Origin: Campylobacteraceae bacterium
GTDB lineage: Bacteria > Campylobacterota > Campylobacteria > Campylobacterales > Sulfurospirillaceae
DNA: 6,196 nucleotides
Direction: 5' to 3'
Assembly (NCBI GenBank): GCA_019162915.1
Contig: JAFLKZ010000156.1
Location: forward strand, 559 to 6,754
The notes beneath the pieces were generated by a model that did no database searches, was not told the origin of the DNA, and saw only the letters and a program-made list of their open reading frames with translations. A program made the position numbers and the translations under genes. Below, one piece after another: positions 1 to 5,161 of the stretch; position 1 is the first letter of the stretch; every line of letters starts with the position of its first letter.

Positions 1-649
1 AAAATAGAGTATTAAGTGTGATAAAAATACCTATATGTGGTAATTCAATGTATGGTAATAGTAGAGCAGAGATTAAAACTTTTATAATTAAATAGCAAAA
101 TAGTGCACCCAAAATTTTAATATCTAAAAAAGAATCTTTTTTATTTTTTTTAATATATTGTGTAATGAGTGCAATAGCGAAAAAACTACTAAAAATTAAC
201 GACATGTAAAGTAAAAAAAGCATTAACAACATTTCAAAATTAAACCGAGACAGTATTCCTAGGAAAAAAGAATCTCCAAATATAGCAAAAATTGAAGCAA
301 TAATTAAACTTACCATAATATGTTTTTGTTTTTTATATTTTACAATTAGATATCTTGTAGTTTTTACAGATATATCTAAAAAGAGAAATTGAATTATATA
401 AAGAGTTGTTAAAATAATCGTTGTAAATACAATTGGTATAGCTATAAAAAAGCCAAATTGCCCAAAGCTACTAAAGGCATTAGATACTAGCCGATTAAAA
501 AAAATTGCGCTACTCATATGAAAAGTTTCTGTAAAAATATATAAATCAAGTAATGACAATAATGCAAAAATTATAAATGAAAATACCGCAAGATATTTTT
601 TTACAAATTGATATATTTTACTTATCTCTTGAATATTACTATATTGCAT
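1..649 (-). CDS. Multi-pass inner-membrane protein of unknown function, 3' end cut off by the window edge
   Basis: The reading frame is open for 216 codons from an ATG (complement of 647-649) to the left edge. The start is supported by AAGGA (complement of 656-660) with a 6-nt spacer. I do not recognise the family. The product begins with about 18 mostly polar residues (MQYSNIQEISKIYQFVKK), followed by at least five hydrophobic stretches at about residues 19-39, 66-92, 111-131, 139-163 and 178-200, and perhaps a sixth starting near 205. Short lysine-rich loops separate some of them (KYKKQKH at 104-110, KKNKKD at 167-172). No signal peptidase site, catalytic motif or nucleotide-binding motif is visible. 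The gene is very AT-rich: the first 60 bases have 14 G or C by hand count. It begins 26 bp after the integrase stop on the same strand with no terminator between, so it may be co-transcribed with the integrase and is probably cargo of the element. The frame and start are well supported; the function is unknown. Confidence 0.85.
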   Translation of the reverse strand, partial: MQYSNIQEISKIYQFVKKYLAVFSFIIFALLSLLDLYIFTETFHMSSAIFFNRLVSNAFSSFGQFGFFIAIPIVFTTIILTTLYIIQFLFLDISVKTTRYLIVKYKKQKHIMVSLIIASIFAIFGDSFFLGILSRFNFEMLLMLFLLYMSLIFSSFFAIALITQYIKKNKKDSFLDIKILGALFCYLIIKVLISALLLPYIELPHIGIFITLNTLF

Positions 650-675
650 TATATATCCTTATATAATATTAGCAG

Positions 676-1887
676 TTATGTTAACCATTCACCCCACCAT
701 TGTACAAGCTTCTTTTTTTCTTCAAAGTATTTCATAACATCGGTTCTATCATAAGCCGCTCTAACTTTGTTTTTTTCTGCATGTGCCAAGCAAGCTTCAA
801 TTACATCCGAATCAAATGACTGTTTGATTTTATGTCTATTTGCTGTCGTTGAGAACATTGATCTAAAGCCATGTGAAGTCATAGTGTTTTTATAGCCAAG
901 CTTCATTAATGCATGATTGAGTGTATTTTCGCTTAACGGCTTCAAATTGCTAGTAGGACTAGGAAAAACTAATTTACTTCTACCAAGAGAGTAGGGTTTA
1001 ATTTGATTTATGATTTCAAGTGCTTGTTTGGAGAGTGGCAGAATAAAATCTTCATGCATCTTCATTTTTTCTGCTGGAATTTCAATCAATTCCTCATCAA
1101 AATTAATTTCTGACCATTCTAAATTTCTAAGATTAAAAGGCCGTAAAAAAACAAAAGGTGCAAGCCTAAGAGCATATATGGTTGATATATCTGCATTATA
1201 TGCCTGACCATAACTTTGTATATCTTTCATAAGTTCTCTAATATCATCTTCTTGAGTAAGAGCAGGTACATGAACGACATCTTTTCTTCTTAAAACATTA
1301 CGCTTATCCATCTCTCCAATAATATTATGCTCGACTAAACCATAAGTAACTGCGTATTTATAAATTCGCTCTATACAATTGAGTATTCGTGATGTTGAAT
1401 CGAAAATATTTTGCTTTTGCATATGATCAATAATTTTTAGAATATCAAGTCGTGTAATATCCTTTATATTGATATGTCCAATCAAAGGATAAGCATGTTG
1501 TTCTAATCTAGTTGTTGTTTTTCGATGTGTAATAGGCTCCCATTCACTTTGCATCTTAGTAAGCCAATTTTTAGTGATAACTTGAAAAGTTGAGGATAGG
1601 GTAGAGATGTTGTTATTTTTGTATTCTATTGGATCTATGCCTTGCAGAAGAAGCTTTTTTGTTTCTTCTCTTTTTATTCTAGCTTCTTTGAGAGAAAGAT
1701 CAGGATATATACCAAAAGACATTGATTTTCGTTTATTTTGAAAAGTATAGTCATATCTAAAAAATTTTGTTCCATTATCTTTGACAACAAGATAAAGGCT
1801 TTGCCCATCGCTTAACTTGTAAGTTTTGTCTTTAATTTTAGATTTTCTAATCTCTGTATCGCTCAGTGGTGTAGTGATTCGTGACAT
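676..1887 (-). CDS. int: P4-type tyrosine recombinase / integrase, full length
   Basis: This 403-residue site-specific recombinase should cut and rejoin DNA at attachment sites through a covalent phosphotyrosine link, inserting or excising the element. The layout is that of P4-like integrases: an N-terminal arm-binding domain (about 1-85, including SDGQSLYLVV and the MSFGIYPDLSLKEAR block typical of DUF4102), a helical core-binding domain (about 100-200) and a C-terminal catalytic domain (about 205-395). The catalytic set can be read directly: Arg249 in FLRPFNLRNLEW, Lys276 in KMKMHEDFILPLS, His339 and Arg342 in HGFR, His369 in LAH, and Tyr379 in VRAAYDRTD. Nothing is truncated, so the enzyme is probably active. 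The start is the first ATG after an in-frame TGA. Its ribosome binding site is weak, with only GTGAG-like bases further upstream than usual. The gene lies beyond the 3' end of a tRNA-Leu in the same orientation, the classic place for this family. Integrase identity is near certain; whether it belongs to a prophage, satellite or genomic island cannot be told here. Confidence 0.96.
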   Translation of the reverse strand: MSRITTPLSDTEIRKSKIKDKTYKLSDGQSLYLVVKDNGTKFFRYDYTFQNKRKSMSFGIYPDLSLKEARIKREETKKLLLQGIDPIEYKNNNISTLSSTFQVITKNWLTKMQSEWEPITHRKTTTRLEQHAYPLIGHINIKDITRLDILKIIDHMQKQNIFDSTSRILNCIERIYKYAVTYGLVEHNIIGEMDKRNVLRRKDVVHVPALTQEDDIRELMKDIQSYGQAYNADISTIYALRLAPFVFLRPFNLRNLEWSEINFDEELIEIPAEKMKMHEDFILPLSKQALEIINQIKPYSLGRSKLVFPSPTSNLKPLSENTLNHALMKLGYKNTMTSHGFRSMFSTTANRHKIKQSFDSDVIEACLAHAEKNKVRAAYDRTDVMKYFEEKKKLVQWWGEWLT

Positions 1888-1941
1888 TTTTAACGGTACT
1901 CACTTTCATCAAGTTCTCGAATAATTGCTTGATATTTGACA

Positions 1942-1963
1942 TTTACTGACACTTTACTGACAC
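1942..1963. repeat. Perfect 11-bp tandem repeat between tRNA-Leu and integrase, possible integrase arm sites
   Basis: TTTACTGACAC occurs twice back to back (1942-1952 and 1953-1963). A partial third unit, TTTGACA, lies just before it (1935-1941), so GACA recurs at 10-11-bp spacing, about one helical turn. The repeat sits about 55 bp upstream of the integrase start and about 45 bp from the tRNA 3' end. This is where tyrosine integrases of this class and their excision factors usually have short directly repeated arm-binding sites. The repeat itself is seen directly; its role as a binding site is inferred. Confidence 0.6.
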
Positions 1964-2008
1964 CTTGAATTCATGGAGTCGGGAAGCGCGTATTTTAGGG
2001 GATTGGAG

Positions 2009-2036
2009 TGGTACCTGAGGCCGGAATCGAACCGGC
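2009..2036. other. Predicted attachment site at the 3' end of tRNA-Leu
   Basis: P4-type integrases typically recombine within the 3' part of a tRNA gene, leaving the tRNA intact at one end of the element and a direct repeat of its 3' end at the other. Here the T-arm, acceptor strand and CCA of the tRNA-Leu face the integrase gene and are the natural candidate for this att core. The marked span covers the T-arm to CCA only; the true core may be shorter or may extend into 1975-2008. I found no second copy between 1 and 1900, so the matching repeat would have to lie to the left of the window. Inferred from context alone. Confidence 0.45.
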
Positions 2037-2093
2037 ATGGATTGCTCCACTAGATTTTGAGTCTAGCGCGTCTACCAATTTCACCACTCAGGC
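2009..2093 (-). tRNA. tRNA-Leu, anticodon CAA (reads UUG)
   Basis: Read on the minus strand, this 85-nt gene folds as a class II tRNA. The acceptor strands GCCTGAG and CTCAGGT pair over seven positions, with a G1-U72 wobble. They are followed by discriminator A73, as leucyl-tRNA synthetase requires, and an encoded CCA (complement of 2009-2011). The anticodon stem CTAGA/TCTAG closes the loop CTCAAAA, giving anticodon CAA (complement of 2057-2059). The long variable arm TGGA-GCAA-TCCA forms its own hairpin, expected for Leu. The T-arm GCCGG-TTCGATT-CCGGC is canonical. Nothing looks mutated, so integration next to it appears to have kept the gene whole. Confidence 0.97.
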
Positions 2094-2111
2094 ATTTTAA
2101 ATAAGATTGGA

Positions 2112-2117
2112 ATTGTA
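2112..2117 (-). promoter_or_regulatory. Possible -10 box for tRNA-Leu
   Basis: On the minus strand a TACAAT hexamer, one mismatch from TATAAT, lies 18 nt before the first base of tRNA-Leu. It would give a leader of about 10 nt for 5' processing. It directly follows the U-tract of the hup terminator, which means the tRNA would need its own promoter. No convincing -35 box is seen, which is common in Campylobacterota. Inferred from position and hexamer only. Confidence 0.4.
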
Positions 2118-2120
2118 TAT

Positions 2121-2162
2121 AAAAAAAGCTTAAACACTAGTTAATCTAGTATTTAAGCTTTT
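2121..2162 (-). terminator. Rho-independent terminator of hup
   Basis: An 11-bp arm (2124-2134) pairs with 2152-2162. After one C/A mismatch, ACTAG (2136-2140) pairs with CTAGT (2146-2150) around a 5-nt loop, TTAAT. On the minus strand the stem runs into seven consecutive T (complement of 2121-2127). It begins 13 bp after the hup stop codon. The stem is AT-rich apart from the AAGC cores but very long. The plus-strand side has no T-run, so it acts mainly for hup. Confidence 0.88.
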
Positions 2163-2175
2163 AAGATAAAAACGA

Positions 2176-2454
2176 TTAAGCTTGAGCTACAACGTCTTTA
2201 AGTTTTTTACCGACTTTGAATTTAACAGCTGTTGTTTTTGCAACATCAACAACTCTATCTGTACCTGGAACTCTAGCTTTTCTTGCAGCTCTTACTGCAG
2301 TGCTAAATGTACCGAAACCGATGAAACTTACATCTTTACCAGCAACAAGTGCTTCACTTATTGCTTCTAATGCTGACTCAACAGCTTTTTGAGTGTCTTT
2401 TTTAGAAAGACCTGCTTTTTCAGATACTGCTTGGATAAATTCCGCTTTTTTCAT
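2176..2454 (-). CDS. hup: DNA-binding protein HU
   Basis: This 92-residue nucleoid protein has the usual HU length. HU dimers bend and compact DNA with little sequence preference and help replication, recombination and phage-type integration. The N-terminal helical part (about 1-40, MKKAEFIQAVSEKAGLSKKD) forms the dimer body. The family signature VSFIGFGTF spans residues 42-50. The flexible DNA-gripping arm begins at RAARKARVPGT; Pro63 matches the intercalating proline of other HU proteins. The C-terminal helix is VGKKLKDVVAQA. HU is preferred over IHF because the sequence RKARVPGT and the overall match resemble Campylobacter HU. The start ATG (complement of 2452-2454) has AAGGA seven nt upstream. 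The gene is divergent from flgL, with a 102-bp spacer, and ends in a strong terminator. Confidence 0.97.
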   Translation of the reverse strand: MKKAEFIQAVSEKAGLSKKDTQKAVESALEAISEALVAGKDVSFIGFGTFSTAVRAARKARVPGTDRVVDVAKTTAVKFKVGKKLKDVVAQA

Positions 2455-2489
2455 TGCACGTTCCTTGTTAAAAGTATTGTAATGCGAGG

Positions 2490-2518
2490 ATTGTACAATT
2501 TTTTTAAAAAAAACAAAA
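2490..2518 (-). promoter_or_regulatory. Candidate promoter of hup
   Basis: On the minus strand TACAAT (complement of 2490-2495) has one mismatch to the -10 consensus and would start transcription about 29 nt before the hup ATG. A weak -35-like TTTTGT (complement of 2513-2518) lies 17 nt upstream, within a T-rich then A-rich tract of the sort often seen upstream of Campylobacterota sigma-70 promoters. A second TACAAT (complement of 2476-2481) is too close to the ribosome binding site to be likely. Inference only. Confidence 0.4.
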
Positions 2519-2541
2519 TTGCTTAGTAAAATTTAAGATAA
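2515..2541 (+). promoter_or_regulatory. Weak candidate sigma-28-like promoter of flgL
   Basis: AAAA (2515-2518), 15 nt, then TAAGATAA (2534-2541) resembles the FliA pattern TAAA-N15-GCCGATAA, keeping the GATAA core. In Campylobacter flgL (flaD) is, as I recall, a late flagellar gene under FliA. However, the predicted transcription start would fall on the ribosome binding site GGGAG (2546-2550), which argues against it. The same GATAAT could equally be a sigma-70 -10. Listed as the only flagellar-type candidate in the spacer. Confidence 0.22.
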
Positions 2542-2556
2542 TTTCGGGAGAAAACA

Positions 2557-5112
2557 ATGAGAGTAACCAATTCACTTTTTTATTCGTCATCCTCTTATGA
2601 CCAACAAAATTCTTTAAAGAAACTTTATGATCTTAATAAACAAATGGATTCTCAGATGAAAATCCAAAATAGTTTTGAAGATAGTAGCATATATGTTGAT
2701 ACCATGCGATTAAACTATGAAATTGCAACCCTTGATCAGGTAAAAGCAACGAGTTCTAAAGCGCAAACATTTGCACAAAATACCGATTCTACATTAAATC
2801 AATTTACTGAAGCACTTACTAACTTTAAAACAAAATTGATTCAAGCAAGTAGTAGTACTAATTCAGCCACTAGTTTAACAGCACTTGCTAATGAATTAAC
2901 TACTATTAAAGAGCATATGATCAGTCTTGGAAATACCTCTATTAATGGTCAATTTCTATTTTCGGGTTCTTCTTTATTGCAAAAACCACTAGACAGTGAT
3001 GGAACCTATAATGGGAATAATGAGAGTTTAACAGCACTCATCGGTTCAGGAGTTGAACTTCCTTATAATATAGACGGAAAATCATTGTTTCTAGGAACAG
3101 ACAGCGATTATAATAGAACAGTGTCTACGAATATCTCTATGTACAATCAATCTAAATTGAATCCTAGTGTGATGGTAGATGCGAATTCAAATGTAGCTTC
3201 TAGTAAAGTATATTTGAGTGCAAGCGATACAATAAGGGATATGGTGGGCGATACTAATGCTATTGCCACGGATGATCCTAAGTCTGTTTTTTATCTTTCT
3301 GGTCGTAAAAGTAATGGAGAAACCTTTGCAACTACTATCGAAATTAATTCTAGTTCCAAAGTTTCTGATTTACTAGAAAGTGTAGGAAATGCTTATGGTA
3401 ATACTACTACAAATAGTGTTGTCAATGTAAGTATGAATGAACGTGGACAGATAGAAGTTAAAGATTTAAAGTCTGGAAATCAGTTATTGGAAATGAATCT
3501 TTTTGGAGCAGTTGACCGAGATGCTCTTGCGGGTACAACGGGTAATGCAAAACAAATAATGAATGTTGACAATTTAAGTATAAGTCCCAATGTAGATATC
3601 ATAGCATTTAATAAAAGTGATTTTGAAACAACCAATTCATCACCTGATCTTACTATGCGCTCATTACCCACAAGTGATGCTGGTAAATTTAGTATTGATT
3701 TTCCTTTGACAACTGAGGACACTAGCACTATATCCCCTACAACATCTTTAACGAGTATTTTTCCATCAGATGTAGATCATATAATGATTAATAATGTTAC
3801 AAGATTTCCTTTAACAGGATCTCTTTCCGGTAAAACAGTACAAGATCTCATGACTGCTATTGGAGGCACTACTACTCTCGTTAATAATCAAATAATTACA
3901 GATACTTCAGTAACACTAGTACCAATGAATGCTTCAAATGCATTAGCACAAGGTGAGTCTCTTTCTGATGCTATGAATTATGCGAGAAGAGGTTTTGAAA
4001 AAGATGGCAATGAATTGACTTCTAATATTTCGCAAGTAATTAAAAGTAGCAATCAATTTGCAACGCCATCGACAAAATTAGTTGATGTATCAGGTGTGAG
4101 TAGTTTGAACGGTAAACAATTGGTTTTAAACTTTACTGATATCAATGGTAAAGCACAAACAGGCACACTCAATCTGGATATTGCTGATACCACTTTTTCT
4201 ATCGACCTTGATGGCAATGGAGTAACTACTGATCCAAATGAAACATTCTCAATTTATAATGGGAAAGGTGATCCGCTTAATCCTCTGACGAAAGCAGATG
4301 AGATGACATATCAACAACTTAGTGATGTTGTGAGCATGGCAATTTCAGGCAATTTACCAAAAGATGGGTTACCTACAGATGGGTTACCTTATAATCCACT
4401 CGGTAGTAAGCCTAAAGATGCAGCTGATTATCTTCTAGATGCTGATGCATTTGATGCAGCAGCACTTGTTGCGCCTGACGCAGTGGCTAAAGCCAAAGCT
4501 ATAGCAGATGCTACAGAAGCTCGGTCTAATGCCAATATTCTAGAATACAATTATGCTTTAAATAATTCTAAAAATACTGTTGATGTGACACTTGATTATA
4601 AAGGAAGACTTAATATTGTAGATAAATCTACCTCCGAATCTAAAATGAAATTAAATATGTACGATAAAAGTGCTACTGATTTTACAGGTATAGGTAGTGT
4701 TTCGCTCTCTTTTATGGCAAATGATTCTGTTGCCATAGAAAATCCTACGATAGACTTCTTTAAAGATCTAGATTCGATGATTGAAGCTGTTAAAACAGGA
4801 AATTATCGTATGGATTCTGCATCAAGTGACCCAAGAAATATAGGGATTCAAAACTCTCTTACTAAGATTGATCATATTTTAGACCACACCACCAAAGAGC
4901 AGACAAAAATTGGTGCTTACTCTAATGCCCTTAGCAGTGCAAATGATAGAGCGCAATATCTAAGTCTTAATGTTAAGACTGTTCGCTCAGAGATTATTGA
5001 TATGGATCTTGCTGAAGTCAACTTGCAATTCAATCAGGTTAGTATCTCATATCAGGCCATATTATCAACAATATCTAAGATAAATTCGATGTCTCTTTTA
5101 AAATACATGTAA
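2557..5112 (+). CDS. flgL: Flagellar hook-filament junction protein FlgL (HAP3), enlarged form
   Basis: FlgL is exported through the flagellar type III apparatus and forms the adaptor ring between FlgK and the flagellin filament. The N-terminal coiled region (about 1-145) has the family's features: MRVTNSLFYSSSSYDQQNSL, a long helix, then the NTSINGQFLFSGS turn at 126-138. The C-terminal helix (about 765-851) has IGAYSNALSSANDR, the DMDLAEVNLQFNQVSISYQAIL block and the terminal SLLKYM, matching the flagellin/FlgL D0-D1 ends. The protein has 851 residues, against about 320 in enterics; large FlgL proteins are known in Campylobacter. The extra 600 or so residues are a beta-rich, Ser/Thr/Asn-rich insert that should face outward, as flagellin D2/D3 domains do. 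It contains two related modules (about 245-317 and 520-711), a DxDGNG motif at 550-555 and an Ala/Asp-rich stretch at 621-660. There is no signal peptide, as expected. GGGAG six nt before the ATG sets the start. Confidence 0.94.
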   Translation: MRVTNSLFYSSSSYDQQNSLKKLYDLNKQMDSQMKIQNSFEDSSIYVDTMRLNYEIATLDQVKATSSKAQTFAQNTDSTLNQFTEALTNFKTKLIQASSSTNSATSLTALANELTTIKEHMISLGNTSINGQFLFSGSSLLQKPLDSDGTYNGNNESLTALIGSGVELPYNIDGKSLFLGTDSDYNRTVSTNISMYNQSKLNPSVMVDANSNVASSKVYLSASDTIRDMVGDTNAIATDDPKSVFYLSGRKSNGETFATTIEINSSSKVSDLLESVGNAYGNTTTNSVVNVSMNERGQIEVKDLKSGNQLLEMNLFGAVDRDALAGTTGNAKQIMNVDNLSISPNVDIIAFNKSDFETTNSSPDLTMRSLPTSDAGKFSIDFPLTTEDTSTISPTTSLTSIFPSDVDHIMINNVTRFPLTGSLSGKTVQDLMTAIGGTTTLVNNQIITDTSVTLVPMNASNALAQGESLSDAMNYARRGFEKDGNELTSNISQVIKSSNQFATPSTKLVDVSGVSSLNGKQLVLNFTDINGKAQTGTLNLDIADTTFSIDLDGNGVTTDPNETFSIYNGKGDPLNPLTKADEMTYQQLSDVVSMAISGNLPKDGLPTDGLPYNPLGSKPKDAADYLLDADAFDAAALVAPDAVAKAKAIADATEARSNANILEYNYALNNSKNTVDVTLDYKGRLNIVDKSTSESKMKLNMYDKSATDFTGIGSVSLSFMANDSVAIENPTIDFFKDLDSMIEAVKTGNYRMDSASSDPRNIGIQNSLTKIDHILDHTTKEQTKIGAYSNALSSANDRAQYLSLNVKTVRSEIIDMDLAEVNLQFNQVSISYQAILSTISKINSMSLLKYM
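4362..4389 (+). repeat. In-frame 15-bp-period direct repeat inside flgL
   Basis: AGATGGGTTACCT occurs at 4362-4374 and again at 4377-4389, a shift of exactly five codons. It encodes DGLPT followed by DGLPY. The identity at DNA level suggests a recent slippage duplication in a surface loop of the FlgL insert, just before the Ala/Asp-rich segment. Because the period is a multiple of three, the copy number could change without breaking the frame. Confidence 0.75.
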
Positions 5113-5118
5113 ATAATC

Positions 5119-5127
5119 TGTTATAAT
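5119..5127 (+). promoter_or_regulatory. Extended -10 promoter of ftsK
   Basis: TGTTATAAT contains a perfect TATAAT (5122-5127) preceded by TG at the extended -10 position. It is the best match to the sigma-70 consensus in the window. Transcription would begin near 5134, leaving a leader of about 25 nt before the proposed ftsK start. No clear terminator separates flgL from ftsK, so read-through from flgL may add to this promoter. The motif is seen directly; its activity is inferred. Confidence 0.65.
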
Positions 5128-5137
5128 AAGATTTTGA

Positions 5138-5149
5138 TTTACATGTAAA
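5138..5149. repeat. 12-bp perfect palindrome in the ftsK leader
   Basis: TTTACATGTAAA is a perfect 12-bp palindrome. It lies between the TATAAT and the ftsK ribosome binding site and overlaps the first bases of AAAGGA. A related copy, TACATGTAA, sits 36 bp upstream at the end of flgL (5104-5112), so the two flank the -10 box. The arrangement would suit a dimeric repressor, but AT-rich palindromes of this size also arise by chance. Confidence 0.4.
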
Positions 5150-5161
5150 GGATACGCTATT
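5148..5161 (+). promoter_or_regulatory. Ribosome binding site pointing to an ATT start codon of ftsK
   Basis: AAGGA (5148-5152) is followed after six nt by ATT (5159-5161), which is in frame with ftsK. The spacing equals that of the membrane-protein gene and flgL in this window. No ATG, GTG or TTG lies between the in-frame TGA at 5135-5137 and codon 62 of the resulting protein. The site therefore decides the start. Confidence 0.72.

Noticed and set aside
1010..1207. Open frame on the plus strand inside the integrase
   Set aside because: It is wholly antisense to a clearly conserved integrase and its product has no recognisable features.
1845..1907. Short leader ORF (about 20 codons) overlapping the integrase start out of frame
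   Set aside because: It has no Shine-Dalgarno and no recognisable product; too short to support.
1908..1933. Inverted repeat ATCAAG/CTTGAT upstream of int
   Set aside because: Only 6 bp per arm with a 14-nt gap in AT-rich DNA; expected by chance and without further support.
1974..2009. TGGAGT direct repeat next to the tRNA 3' end as the att duplication
   Set aside because: Only 6 bp and 30 bp apart; an att pair should flank the whole element and match the tRNA 3' end over a longer length.
2182..2370. Cys/Ser-rich open frame on the plus strand inside hup
   Set aside because: It is an antisense shadow of the conserved HU coding sequence, with no ribosome binding site of note.
3480..3728. Open frame on the minus strand inside flgL
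   Set aside because: It is an antisense shadow of flgL with no family resemblance.
5115..5133. Possible terminator hairpin AATCT/AGATT after flgL
   Set aside because: A 5-bp AT-rich stem with a 9-nt loop and only a short T-run is too weak, and it coincides with the ftsK -10 box.
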